Shown here one piece after another: positions 21,501-36,500 of a stretch of 64,000 nt of DNA. The DNA lies in the NCBI GenBank assembly GCA_949126835.1, contig OX421499.1, positions 7,581,026-7,645,025 of the forward strand. The letters are read 5' to 3'. A program made the position numbers and the translations under genes. Each line of letters starts with the position of its first letter. The stretch's first letter is position 1. This DNA comes from Anisus vortex. Its lineage: Eukaryota; Mollusca; Gastropoda; Planorbidae. The notes beneath the pieces were generated by a model. It searched no databases. It was given only the letters and a program-made list of their open reading frames with translations, and was not told where the DNA came from.

Positions 21501-24500
21501 TAATTATCGTCACAGTAATTTCACAATCGCGTTCACCGGTTTCTGTGACCACAGCATACTAGGGGAAGTGTGGCCAGCACAATGCCCAGCCTCCTTTACT
21601 TTACCCCAACTAATGTCAGGTACCCATCACAGCTGGGTAGACTTAGGGACACCCTCAAGTCCTGGGAAAAAATCCTAGCCTCCACCAGGATTCGAACCCA
21701 AGACCTTCAGATCGCCAGTAGAATGCGCTGCCGCTCGGCTACCGTGCCGTGCCTCATTTCATATTTGATAGTGGTCCTTTTTTTCTTGTATTAATCCACA
21801 GAGCCTCGCTGAGCAAATCAAAGGCCAATGGGCCCCAGTCGGAGAAAGAGAGATTCATCGAGGAGCAGAGGAGGAAACTGAAACAGTTTGGCAAGCCTGG
21901 GGCCACCAAAGTAGATGAGGTCAAATTGATTGGTTCTATGTTCGCCGGAGAGACAAAACCAAAGACAGCTAAAGGTGAGAGGGAAAAATGTTGTTAATTC
22001 CTTGAAATGCACAATCACTGGTTTCTTAATTAAAAACATTGTCTAAATTGCCCCGGGTTGCTCGGGGTGACAATTAAGCCTACATTGAAGATTGAAGTCC
22101 AGGTCACTTGTGTGCAAGTCAGTGACTCTAACCACTCAGCCAGGGAGGACAAATGTTACTAAATGTAGGAAGTAAAATGGCAAAAGTAAACATTAAGAAA
22201 ATAAAGTCAAGTGTCTTTAAATCAACCAATGAGAGTCTGACTTTACACTTACAGACCCAGTCTACTTTATATCTATCTATACGTATATATAGAGAGATTA
22301 AGATAGCAATAAAAGTATGTTTGCTGAACACTTTTTTGCATGCTCTATTTAGCCCTGGCCCTGGGCAAGTGAAACTTAAAATACATGCTTGAAAAAATTG
22401 TCTAAGATCAGTTTCTGGGCTGCACAATATCCCTTTAGATAAAATAGTCTGCGAAGTTAACTTCCTACTTTGACTTAAGAAAAGGTGTCTTAACTCATTC
22501 TGTGCCAGGGGGTTTTCCGCGTTTGTGCCATACCATTTTTAGACCGCTAGTAATTTTTTAGGGTGCCCTTATTTATTCATAAATTTTTAAAGGTATTTGT
22601 TTAGCAAGAAACCTGTAATTCATATCAAATTAAAGGAAATTAAACAGGAAATAATAATAAGTAGAAGTTAAAACAATATTAGAAGAATATTAACATCTTT
22701 ATTAGTAATTTTTAGAGATCAAATTTTTTGTTTAAAAAAAAAAGAGCAAAACAAATTGATCTTAACAGATTTTTATATGGTATGCGTAGCAGATATCCTA
22801 TTCGGCTTAAACCACTAAAGGTATATCTATTCCAGATCAGAATGCACTTTGAATTTTGAAAATATCCCATATAGTTACTGAGTTTACGCATTTTTGTAAT
22901 GTTAGTATCAGCCGGAAAACGCCGATCCTATACATTTCCATATAGTTTACATAGGGCTAGGCCTAACCACGAATGAAGAATTCTTTAATTAGTAAATAAA
23001 CCGACAGTCCTCAAAACCAGATTTAAATGATTTAAAGTTATTATCTGATGAATAGAAATTAATAATTAGCAATAAAAGTTATTTTAATAGCAAATTTGAC
23101 AAGTTCCAAGGCCTAGAAACATATCGAGTAGGCGTGGCTATGCTTTGTGTACAAAAGTTTAAACAGAAATTGATGAAAAATCGTCATTATTATTAAAAAG
23201 CCGAAAGTAAACCAAGCAAAAAGGAAGCAGAAAGAGTTGTCATTGTCATTTGATAATATAAAAAGTCGAATTAATAGGCTATAGCAACAAAATAAGCTAT
23301 GAAAACACAATCCACAATATATCGTGGATTGGCACGGAAGCGCCAAGTCAAATCCACGATATATCGTGGATTGGCACGGAATGAATTAAGAGAAAACACA
23401 TTTTGTTCTTCTCATTCAACAGCAAGTATGCACCCCTCTGATGACGATGGCTTCGGTGACTTTCTTCAAGGACCTTCCAGTGAGAACAAAAAGGAGGAGG
23501 AGAAAGTGACCCACCGTTCGGTTGAGGTTATGGCTCCTGGACCAGACCATAAGCACCATGAAGAGAAAAAAGGTTTGGAAAATAAAAGGATGTTTTTGTC
23601 ACATTTTTTTTTGTTAATCATTTTGTCTGGGCATTATTTCCAAGCCAAATTACCTCAGCTCCAACGTCTGCATGTTTTAAAGTTGTGATAATTGACCTTG
23701 ACCTATTCCTAGCAACATCATCATTTTTTCACTCTACACGTGCAACATAAGGTCAAGAATGACTAGAACTTGCTCCATTTATTACTTCTTATCAACTCCA
23801 GGAATAGATAATACTTACAATAACAAATTTATCTCTTCTACTCTAAGAATTACTATTCAACCCTTATAGGGTTAGATCCTTTGTTAAGGGTAGGGGAGCC
23901 AGTAGAGAGCTCTTTTTTATTTGTGCACGCATCATGACCATTTTTGGTATATAGATAGTATAAGCAGGTTCGAGTAAGCATACCTTAAAAAAATCATTTC
24001 TGATGGTTGTGATGGGAATGGTGGCCATATTGGATTTTTTAATTAACGATTTACCACGCAATACAAAATGTATCAACTTGATTATTTATCAAGATAATGT
24101 ATTGCAATTTGGCGTAAATATTTATAAGCTATATCTTTATAAAAGTTGTGGATGAAATTTGGTTAAATTGATAAATAAAATTTATATGAATTTTTTAGTA
24201 GGACATATGAAAAAAAAAATTTAATTGCAATTTTTTCAAATTAAAATTTAATTTAAGGAAAACTATAACTCATATCAAAAATTCATCCTGTAACTATGAT
24301 TATTAACATGTAATAAGTGTATGTAAAAAATTTCATAAAGATTGGTTCATAAATAAGGAAGTTAATACAAAAAGAAGAAGAAAAAGTAGTATTTTGAGAA
24401 AAAACGGAAAAACTGACAATTTTTGGGAAAAAAATAATTTGGCAGTAAAAATGAAAAATGCAATTTTCTCATCTATTTCTTAATGGTTTGTTGTAAGATT

Positions 24501-27500
24501 TTCCCCCCCACAAAGACAAGATTTTAACCTTTAATTTGATGTATATTAATATATAATTAAACTCATTTTTTATATTACTGTAGTGTAAATATGTTTAAAA
24601 AAAATAAAATAAACTTCTGATGTATACCTATTACAAATGCAATTTATACATTTAAATAATGTTACTAAAATTTTCGAACTATATGTTTTAGATCCAGGAA
24701 TAGTTAAAGTATACAACTTAGGCAAAAACTTAAATATTTAATTTTCTGGCATTTAGATCAGTTTCACTGCCGTCCCTGCCCTTAAAACTATGATTATAAT
24801 AAGAAGATTTTTTTATTGATCCAAAAAGGAAATGTGGTTTGATTACATTGCAGTATTACAAGAACACAAGCACAACAAATAAACCTTTCAATGTACTATT
24901 TATAAATGTGGCCACCTCTAATAATATTTTAACACGAATTATCAATTTGTGTTTCTTCCTAGTTACTCTGGTAAAAGAGAATGCCTAAAGATGTTTTAAC
25001 TAGAAGTAATTCGCTTATACATTTTCTGTCAGACTTGAAATCAATCATGCTGGAGTATTCAGACCTTAGTGCACCAAAAAAGGCCAAAGGTTTTCACAAG
25101 CCTACCTTGAATGAAGTTCAAAAGTCTGGCCACGACCACCAGAAAGGGAAAGCTTCTAGTTTCCACGAAAGTGATCATGCCAGGAGGTGGAAAGGCCAGG
25201 CTGAAGATTTGAATGGCCTTTTCCAGTTGCCAGGTAGTGCTTATGTATTTCTAGTTCCTGTCTAAGTCCTGCATTTTGTTAATGGTTTAACCATTTTGCC
25301 CTTGACAATATTATTTTTTTTTACTCCCACAGCCTTAAGAAAAGGGAGTTAAATAAGTAAAACCTTAGGATGGGTATATAAAAAAATTAATATAAAATTA
25401 TCCTTGCGTTTTTTTTTGCCCCAGTCGTTATTCTACAAGAAAAATGAACAAAGAATCTTAGAAAAATTAAACTGACTTATTTTGTACTTATCTTTGTTGA
25501 TATTAAATAATCCGAAGTCAGATTTTCGGAAACAATTTTTCTAGGCCTATCAGATATAGCATAAAATCTGTTTCTATCAAACATTTTATCAAACTAAATC
25601 ACTGACATACCCAATTTAGACAACAGTAAACATCTAGGCCTACACCAATTTCAATATTAGTATCCTTTCTATTATCCGCTTATTCGTAATATGACATTGT
25701 AATCGAGTCCTAAACAAGTGTAAATGATTCCAATTTCTTCTGAAAATCTGTGAAATTTGACACAAAATTGAAAATGTACTAAAAATTAGTTTGATTTTTA
25801 AACTTTAAAAACCTTAAGAAAGTTCATTTACCGTTTTACCAAAATCCACAATTTTATACTGCTTAAAAAATGAATGAAAAACTAGGATCGCAAGAGTAGT
25901 GGACCTATGCAAAAAAGCGGTGATCTGTGACATTGAGTGTTTAGCAGTAGAATTGGCAATCAGCGAACTTGTACAGATATTCCTTTGCAAAAATAATTTT
26001 AAAAATGAGAGAGGAAAATATATGCAAAAATACATAATGCTATTTCTGGCAAAAAATGTGAAAAATAAATTTTTATTCAATTCTTATAGTTGGAATATAT
26101 TTAAACGTAATTCGAAAGGCCAAAGAAACGGGTACATTTTTGTGTTTGGAGTGGAGGGAAGCTAAAAAAAAATGACACAGAGGAGTCACGTAATAAAAGA
26201 AAATAAGGCACGAGAAAATATGTATTAAAGATTAAACAAGGAACAGATAGAGAATGCAGGGTTCATACAGCTTAGGAAAGTTTGAGAAAAGTGATATGAT
26301 TAAACAAGGAACAGATAGAGAATGCAGGGTTCATACAGCTTGGGAAAGTTTGAGAAAAGTGATATGATTAAACAAGGAACAGATAGAGAATGCAGGGCTC
26401 ATACAGCTTGGGAAAGTTTGAGAAAAGTGATATGATTAAACAAGGAACAGATAGAGAATGCAGGGTTCATACAGCTTGGGAAAGTTTGAGAAAAGCGATA
26501 TGATTAAACAAGGAACAGATAGAGAATGCAGGGTTCATACAGCTTGGGAAAGTTTGAGAAAAGTGATATGATTAAACAAGGAACAGATAGAGAATGCAGG
26601 GTTCATACAGCTTGGGAAAGTTTGAGAAAAGTGATATGATTAAACAAGGAACAGATAGAGAATGCAGGGTTCATACAGCTTGGGAAAGTTTGAGAAAAGT
26701 GATATGATTAAACAAGGAACAGATAGAGAATGCAAGGTTCATACAGCTTGGGAAAGTTTGAGAAAAGTGATATGATTAAACAAGGAACAGATAGAGAATG
26801 CAGGGTTCATACAGCTTGGGAAAGTTTGAGAAAAGTGATATGATTAAACAAGGAACAGATAGAGAATGCAAGGTTCATACAGCTTGGGAAAGTTTGAGAA
26901 AAGTGATATGATTAAACAAGGAACAGATAGAGAATGCAGGGTTCATACAGCTTGGGAAAGTTTGAGAAAAGTGATATGATTAAACAAGGAACAGATAGAG
27001 AATGCAGGGTTCATACAGCTTGGGAAAGTTTGAGAAAAGTGATATGATTAAACAAGGAACAGATAGAGAATGCAAGGTTTATACAGCTTGGGAAAGTTTG
27101 AGAAAAGCGATATGATTTTTCAAGTTTGGAATTATTATTTTTTGATTTTACTAAAAAGAAAATTTTTTGATTTTAAATTTTAGAAAAAAGGTAAATAACC
27201 ATCATGTCTTTTTTTACAATAAGTAATTAAAAAACATCCTTAACTTTAAAGAAATCGGACTACCATTAATCACTGCTAGTAAACATGAAGAAATTTCACA
27301 AGTGCCTGTACAAATTGGTTTGTGAATAATTAGTTAAAATTTTGGGAATTTAAGAATAATTCTACAGTAAGAACCATGGAAGGGCATGCACAGTCTTGTG
27401 TTGCTTGAGAAGTCTGAGGTACATGAAATATTTTTAGGTTCCAGGCTCTATCTAACATATCTCTCTGAGATCTGAAAAAGATCTTTGTGATTAAAACAAG

Positions 27501-30500
27501 TAATTTAAATGAGTCTGAAGTGTCGAGATTCGGACTAGCAGTTTCATGAGCCCCATACAGGAAGTGATATTTTAAATGGGACAGAAAGTAAAAAAACCAT
27601 GGCTCACTAGAACCGTAGTAAACCATTTCGTTATAAATAAGAATCGGGTTGGGAACACCTGGCAATGTGGCCTTTTCTTCATGCTTTTCTAGCTTGAAAC
27701 ATCATGTACTTGAGTTACCTGGCAATTACACATTTTAAATGTCTACAAGATTCAATTTTTTTTCCGGTCAAAAACACACGCATCTAAATGCTGATATAAA
27801 AACTAATTACTTAATGAAAATAATAATGGTGCTGGTATAGCGCATATCCTGTTGATGTATGTATGTATGAATGAATAACATTTTAAATGAATAACTACAG
27901 TTATCTGCAAATGCATGTTTATTTACAGTGGTGATGAAACCAAAACCTGAGGCTCCCCCGCCCCAGGTAGCCCACCAGGCCTACACAGCCCAATATGCTC
28001 CAGTGGCTCCTTATACAGGTATGATGATAGCCTAGCTGTCTTGCAGTTTATAAAAATGTTAGTGGATATAGTCATCGCTTCAAATGTCAGGGTTGATTAC
28101 TAACGACAATAACTCACTCAAACCACTTGCAGTTTATAAAAATGTTAGTGGATATAGTCATCGCTTCAAATGTCAGGGTTGATTACTAACGACAATAACT
28201 CACTCAAACCACTTGTAGTAACAATGCAAGTTTAACCATCAAAATCCATGAAGTTGAAACTCGGTAGATCTATATATAATAACTACATGTAGTTGTTAGT
28301 CATCATCATCATCATCATTCTTGGCCTATAGATTGTATCCATGTTCTTAGTTGTTATGTTAAATGCGCTCTGAGCTTACATTATGTTTGTTGGCAGCGCT
28401 ATACAAATGTCATTATTATTATTATCATCATTGGCTCCATAGTCTCGAAAGACGATTAGATTTGCGCTCCTGTGATTTGGCCAGCCCTGCAAAATTGACT
28501 GTGTCTGTGGAGACCTATCCTTGAGAGACAGGCTCTGTCGCATCTCTGGCACTTGAAAGCTGGACCGTTGGAGATTGTTAGGGGCAACCTGTAGTACAAA
28601 TGCAATTAAAAGACTTTAGCTAAACTCTTTATATCAGTAAACCATTCTGTAGACTCTCTCTGTCCAATTCACTATTGTTTCTAGAGATTAACCAAATTGA
28701 AACTTGTTTTGTCTTTTTAGAAAATTCTATCAAAGCTCTTTTGTTTACTGTGCATATATGTGTAATTCTAGGAAGTCTGATTCTGTAATGAGATTTTGTG
28801 GATTATTGTTTTGTTTTTGTGATATATAATGGTAAATACAGTTATTAAAGTTAAATGCATTCTGATTGTCCTTCAGCTGTAAATCCACCCATGGGCCCTC
28901 CGCCAACCTACTCAGAAGTAGCTGGGCAGCCCACGTCTCCAGTCGGCCAAAGTTTCCCGGCAACGCTGGGTGGCCAGGTGCCAGTGGTCAGCAGCTCCTC
29001 CGAGAAAATGTCCTTGACCTTGCCAGACTGGTGTACTTTCAATGAAGAGCAGATGCCTCCGGTCTACAAACAAGTTTGGGAGGCCTCGCTTATGTAAGTA
29101 TCATTACTAAAATTTACTTCATTATATGTCCAGCACTATGCTGTAGTCTCATCAATGCTTTGAACACTTTATGAAGGATATGTGTGATTTCACCCCCACG
29201 AACCAGTACGGAAGTTTGTCAAAACTGATTTCTCACGCGATAAAAAAAATAAATACGAAAAAAGTGTCCTTGGTCTTTTTGTGTGTGATAATGATAGATA
29301 TATAATGAATGTTGCATGCCCAACTTGTAGGTATCTGTAAACATTTTGAAACTAAAATCATAATTTTTTGGTACAAATTAGTTAAAATTGTGTTTATTGT
29401 AGATTAATAAAAAAAACAAAGAAACAAGTGAAACAACTTTGGGAGATCATTAATTAAAAAAGAATATTTAAAACTTTAACAGTTTGTGTACGACTCATTA
29501 TCAGTAGCCTACATTTGCTGAATTTCATGGCAGTCTGTTAATATTTATTTATCCTAACCTGCACCAGGATTTGAACCCAGAACCTTATGTACACCAGCCG
29601 AACCCGGGGGCCACTCGGCCACAATGCCCCCCTTTTCGAACTAGTAATGAACACTTATATTTGAACCATTCCTAGGCCTAAAAAAGAAAATACACACTCA
29701 AGAGATTTTATCATAAGCTAGTTTCCACCTTCTATATTTCAGCAATAACAAGATATCCACAGAGCGTCTGTACCCCATCCTTCTCATGAGTGGCTTGCCC
29801 AGGGAAACACTCGCAGAGATCTGGTCATTGTGCAACACAGCCACACCTGGTCAGCTGGTCAAGCATGAGCTCTGGCTTTTGTTAGCACTTATATCTTTGA
29901 CCCAGGTACGGACTCATGTTATCTTGTTTTGTTTTTTTTTATTTCAAGATTGTGTAATTTTATCAGGAAATGCCTATGTTTATTACTGCTTAGCTACTAA
30001 CTAAATCTTTGCTGCATAAAGGTGGACCTAATAGATTAAGATCAAATTCTACATCAGGGATCGGCAACCTTTTGATAACAGTGTACTAAAGTAGGATTTC
30101 TAATTCATTCACCGTGCCAACATTCTAAAAGTCTAGCAATCAATTTCTTGTAGTAGAGACTTGAATTTGTCTTTACGTAGATTTTTTGAGTGCCACTGAA
30201 AATCACCATGCATGCCAAGCCGTGGTTTGCCGATTGTGGTCTACGATATTTAATAATCATATTACATACTTAAAAACAGGGTTCCCACGCTTCCGGGAAA
30301 GTCGGGAATTAGACGGGAATTCAGTAAAATTTTATCCGGCCGTAAAAGACGGGATTTAGTAAGGAAAAAGGTCTAAAAAGCCGGGAAAAAAAAAGAAGAC
30401 AAAAACCCAAAACACAGATGCATAGGTTTTCTTCGCCGAATGTGTACTTTTCGATCATTACCGCCGTTTTTTGTGTTTTCCACCCAATGCACACTGAGAA

Positions 30501-33500
30501 TTTAAAACAAAGGGATAGGCGAATCTATTCCTAATTATATCGAGGTCGGAGGACTAGTTCACTATGTTTTACGTTTTTTGTTTGTGATCATTCATTTAAT
30601 CCTTTAGCGATCTCGCCGTTTTTTTAACACTTATGCCTACTATCGGTAATTTTCTGACTTGGCTTTGCTGATTTTCTTTAAGGCAAGTATCTTGTATTGT
30701 TTTGTTTTATATTTAAAAATGCATAGGCCTAGGCCTATTCGTAGTGATTCTTACTGCTACTGTCCACTGTCGTAAGTTCCAAAAATACAAGATCAAAGGT
30801 CAAGGACGGGTCAACGTCCTCAATGTTATTAATTTTATATCAGATTAAATCCAGCCATTATGATTTTGATCAATTGACCATTTACAAAAACAATCATTCT
30901 TCTTTTAGTCTTAGTAAGCCTAAGCCCACACTTCGCCCATTACTATAAGTCTTCCATTATATATTAGCCTATACTTGAAGCCGGCTGGTCCAGCGGTTAG
31001 TTCACCGGCCTGTCAGCCAAAAACCAACTGACAGGTCGCGGGTTCTATCCCTGCCACCGACGGATCCCTGTCGCCCTGCAGGAGTTTTGGGCCTAGTGGA
31101 CGTAATAATCTTCTGTCTAGAAGGAACGTCTGTAAACTTATAAGATATACTTGACTTTTGACTTTATGTAATTAATTAGGCCTACTTGGGTTAAAGCGGC
31201 CGATTTTGCCTAAGACAAAGAACAAAGATGACCTAGTTTTGTCTCGCGAAAAAAAAATATTTTAGAATGTTTTCAATCTTTTGTTCATCTTATGGCAAAT
31301 GTAGGCCTACTATCATTTAAGAACACATTAAATTGGAAGTTTCGCTCACAATTGTTTTAATTATAATATAAGAGTAATTTATTTAAATATTAGGCTAAGG
31401 CTCTGATAAAATGAATTGAGGAACATCTCCTAGTAACCGTTGCCATAGAGTCATAACCATAGGCTTGCCACTTGCCATAGATCTAGTAGTAGTTAATGGG
31501 CTAATGTGAATGTCCGATTTTCGCGTCGGAATTTGTTGCTAAGAAACTATAGTTCTAGTCCATGCCTAATTTTGTTTAGACAGTTGTTTGAATGTGGTTT
31601 CAAAATTTATTTTAGTGTAGGCCTATAGGCTAACTATGATTGGGGTTTCAAAACTTAAACATGTATACAATGTATATTTAGGCCCTAGTAGTTTGTTTGA
31701 TTTTAGTTTTGATGTCATTGACTTTGAAGTTTGTGACCTCGAATTCACTGATTCTGCATATCATAAAATAAAAATAGGAAATATTGATGTATTTGTAATC
31801 AAGCTTTTTCATGATTTGGATAAATAATTGGACTAATTATATAATTTTTAATTTATTTAAAAAAATGGACGCAAAGGCTTTTTAATTAAAAACTACGAAA
31901 TGTATATAAAGCAAGGGGGATCACTCTTAATTATTTTTAATCCTTAAGTCAGACCCAGTTGTCCTTTTTTGTCTTTGTTACTAGGCTTACAAAATATTTT
32001 TTTCAATTAGTTACCTACTTTTAGTAAATGAGATACTAATAGTAGCCTCTCTTAAAGACATTTCTAGTGATATTTAGCAAGATAATATCGACTTAGAGCT
32101 AAGCAACACTAATATCATCATGATTTTGGCTTTTTTATGTTATTAAGAAGACTTATTTGCCTATTTATATTTATAATATAAAACACTTTGTGTGTCTTTC
32201 CCAGTCATTATCAATGAAGATAAGACATCAGAAACTACACACCTATTGCAAAGCCCTCCACATTTCTCTCAAAACAAAAGCATTGGGAGAAATGACAAGT
32301 GTCATTGAGGAGAAAATAAAAGTTTTACAAAATTAATAATTTTGTGATTAATGTTTATTATCTGTACTAAATAAAAGATTTAATTGAATTATCAAATCTG
32401 AATTGTCAGTTTATGTTGTGTTTAGACTTTATGTAAGTAGAATTATACTCGTTATATAGTAAATTTAAATTCATTTTGGTGGCCAGGAATTTTGCTCTTA
32501 TAGCAAGGAAATAGTCAGGAAACAGTCAGGAATTTTTTTTCTGAAAAAGAGTGGGAACCCTGTAAAAATTATATTTTATAACTAAAACAAAAAAAATCGC
32601 TTTTTTTTCTTTATTGAAATATCATGAAAGATGTTCTATGTCTATGCCTTTTTGAACTACTACTAATAATATATAACCTTTCTATTTTTTTTTACATCCC
32701 CATTGTTTCCAGCATAACTACAATACTTCAACTTTAGACTATCTAGTCAGGTGTCCTGTAGCTCCTGTCCCACAGTTTAACCACTCTCAGGGTAAGGTTT
32801 AAAGTTCATTATTTAAAACAAGAAAGATGAAATTAGCTGCTTGTAATACTGTCATTAATTATTTGAAATCTATATAAATCTATATATTAGACAATGTAAA
32901 AAATTTATTTACCTTCACATTGAAAAAAAAAAACGTTCTTTGCAGATGCAGCCAACACCCCTGCTACTTTACTCACAACTCCATCCCACCACCAGATCCA
33001 CGCCCCACATGCATCGCATCTTCCAGCCCACCCCACGGGAGCCACGCATCCCACCGCTGGCACGGCGGCCGGCGTGGCTGCCCACGCCGTGTTCCCGCAG
33101 CCACATCTGGTGCAGTACCCCAGGCCGCAGGGCCCGGCCGGAACCTCAGGGGTGGCGACGTCCCTTGCTCCAGCCGCAGCCTCGGCGGAGGACGACTTTG
33201 CGGATTTCCAGGCAGCTGCTCCCAGCGTAACCCTCGGGACCAAAGGTATTTTAATCTTAGGATATTTCCTGTCTGCCTATTATGCCTGTCAGTTTCACAC
33301 TAACATGAGAAATATAATCCCACCTCTATTTCCTATCACACTAACTTATTTTAACACTGTACACTGACCATGCCTTGAATCGATATATCTCTGAGCTATA
33401 ATTGAGAAGTTTAAAACTTTCTTGGCATGTTTGACCTTATGTCTTGTTTGGTCGACATTTTTTTTGGTGATCATTTGTCCTTTTTTATTGTATTTACTTT

Positions 33501-36500
33501 CATATAAATTTTGTACATTTTATACCACTCATTTATTGTTTTTTTTAAAGTTAAATTCTTCTTGGGTTTAAAGGATACAAAAATACTTTTATGTATATAT
33601 TGTTTTCACAAGGTGATTATTGCTAATTGCTGCCATTTGAAAAGTGTCACGGTCAGCGGTTACTGCTAAATACATATCCTTATTCGATTCTATATCATCA
33701 AGTACTTATACTAAAACCTATAATGAATTATGCTTCATTTCTATAATATGCTCCATTTCTGTATAAAGTCAAGCAAGTGCTGGTCTTGTATAGAAACTGA
33801 GATAGACCTGGTCCTGTGTAGAAACTGGGCTAGACCTAGTCCTGTGTAGAAACTGGGCTAGACCTAGTCCTGTGTAGAAACTGAGCTAGACGTTAGTCCT
33901 GTGTAGAAACTGAGCTAGATGTAGTCTTCTGTAGAAACTGAGCTAGACCTAGTAAAGGATTTGAGATTGATCTAAGAGTGGTAAAGAAGCTAAGCTAGAA
34001 CTAGACTAAAAACTTCTACAAGTATAGGCAGGGCAAAGAACAATCCAATTAAAGCACACTGAATTATGTAATTGATTAAACTGTTTTTTTTTATAAAGCT
34101 ATATGTAAAGCTATCGTAACAATGAAAATTAAAATAATGATACCCCTTAGATAGAGTTACCACTTTTATTGAGACATTCCTTTAATAAGAAAAAAAAACA
34201 AGAAAGAATAAAAGCATGTAACAATAAAGTAACAATAAATAAAGAAGCAAAACTAAATATTAAAAATATTCTTTACTCTTCTTTTATTTTTGTATAATTC
34301 TTATTGAAATCTTGGTTTGGAATATTTTTTAAAATTTAAATACATTTTAACATCAATCATTATGCTTATACTTATATATGTATTTAATCCTATTGACTTC
34401 CACTTTTGCATTTATTGATTCATTCGTTTGCCCCCCACGGCTGATAGCGGACGAAGGATTTGGAGAGTTTATTGGTGGCGGTGGCGGGAACAGCGGGTTC
34501 TGTTCGCCGGCGCCCGTATCTCCGCCCAGCTCGTGCCAGCCGGGGGATGGGTTTGCAGGCGACCCGCAGGCCCAGCTGACGCCCAAGCCCATGAGCCTGT
34601 CCTTGGCATCGCTCCCGGTGGACGACAAATATGGGACGAATGTCCGCTCCTTCTTCTGTAGCAGCGACTCCTCAACAGGCAAGGGCACTTGTAATTTCAA
34701 GTCTGTAGTTTCTCGTAGTCACTCTGGAAAGTTAAATAAAGAAAACTTTAAAAAGTTACCTCATAACACACGATCATCTTGAATTTTTTTTGTTTATTGA
34801 CAAAGCTTTCTGTGGCATAGCCTTTAAAAAAAAAATATGTTCAAAGCATTTGAAAGGTAGCTTTTTCTTCAAGTGTTGAATCAACCAATTGCAGTCTTGA
34901 GTCCTATTAAGTTTGTCTGAGAAGAGTATTTTATAAATATTTGTTTACTTTCAGCATTTAAAAATTAAAAGTTTTTATATGAAAATAATTTCTCAGGAGA
35001 AAAAAGAATGACTGGAAGTTTGATGACCTTGTTTCCCAATTACTGAGGGATGAATGAAAAGTAAAATAACATGGTTGCAAAAATTAGAAAAAGTATAAAA
35101 TCTATAGGTCATATTTTCCTGATGTAATGGTGATAGACATATAACAGTGTTAATTTTACCAAACTTTTGTTGCAGCCTACTAGTACATACATCATTCTAC
35201 TGTAATGTGTGGACATTTTTATCTGTTTTCTGCTACTTAAAAACTAGTATATGATAAAAATGTTGATTGGTAATAAAACAGAAGTACACAAATAAACGCT
35301 GGCTGAGCAGCTGGCATACCCCAAGGTCCTGGGTTCGAATCCTGGTGAAGGCTAGGATTTGTTCTTGGGATCGGAGGGTGTCCCTGAGACTACCCAGCTC
35401 TGATGGGTACCTGACTTTAGTTGGGGTAAAGTGAAGGTGGCTGGGCATTGTACTGGCTACATAACCCCTAGTAATGCGTGGCCACAGAAACTGGTGAACG
35501 CTGTCCCCATAGACCAATTGGGTCTAACGAGATACTTTACTTTACTTTTACACAAATAAACAGGTCATGAAACATAAGTTTGGGAAACCCTGTTCTAGAA
35601 GATTTATGCAGTTCATGATTACAATGAAAACAAAATACTACAATCACCAACTGCCAATGCAACTCATAAAATTAAATTTTATTTGTTAGCTGAAAATAAT
35701 TTTAAAATGTAAACCAGGGCTTTTATTTCTCATTTCAATTTCTTTTACATTTGTGTTTATATTTTTGCTTTTGCTGACTCTAAATTTATAAAAAAGAAAG
35801 AGGAATGGACCTTGCTTTTTATTAGCTACTATAAATGGAAATGGGCATTTTTATAATTAAGTCACTGCTTAGCTTTTTTTCTTTTCTCTTGCACTAAAAT
35901 CAAATATATTTAACAACTTATTAACAACATGTACCCTGGCTTAGCTGATGCAGAATTTGTTGCACATACCATATAGTTGTAGATGATGTTACCCACAGTT
36001 GAGCTGTTGTTATTACCACTATGTTTCCTTTCATGTTAAAATTATTGGTCATTACGAAACATGGATAATATTTTAACTGGAGCTAAAAGTCAATATTTTT
36101 TTTTTTTAACTTATTTGATGATGATGTTGTCACTTCCTTTTACTGGAACCAATGCATTTTCTCAATGATTCAGTACAATGAATGTTGACAAAAATTATGT
36201 TTACACAGTTCTTCAGCTAATTTGACATGGCTTTAATTTTAAATATTTTGTAGTCTAGAGAACAAAATTACACAAGAAGTCTGCAATCCATAATCAGGAT
36301 AAGGTGCTCTGTAACATTAGACATAGCTAAAATAACTGTATATTGTTAGCTGACACGTATATTTCCTGAAGTGTTTGATTTGATGATTCATTGTTAAAAT
36401 TTTTTTGCTATTCTTAAAGCAATTCTTGAAAACACTATTTCTGAATTTCTGTCTTTATCCAGAAATATTTGTTTATTGTATTCTTTTCATATTTATTGGC

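Noticed and set aside
23113..23346. 77-codon minus-strand frame with hydrophobic, membrane-like composition
   Set aside because: It lies within the TTAA-flanked element and is low-complexity (Leu/Phe/Cys from AT-rich DNA); no splice or start context.
26230..27113. Possible CRISPR-like array
   Set aside because: The 68-bp units are contiguous with no unique spacers, and the DNA is animal.
31636..31827. 63-codon frame as a possible transposase
   Set aside because: No recognisable motif and too short; kept only as a possible remnant within the 30277-32562 element.
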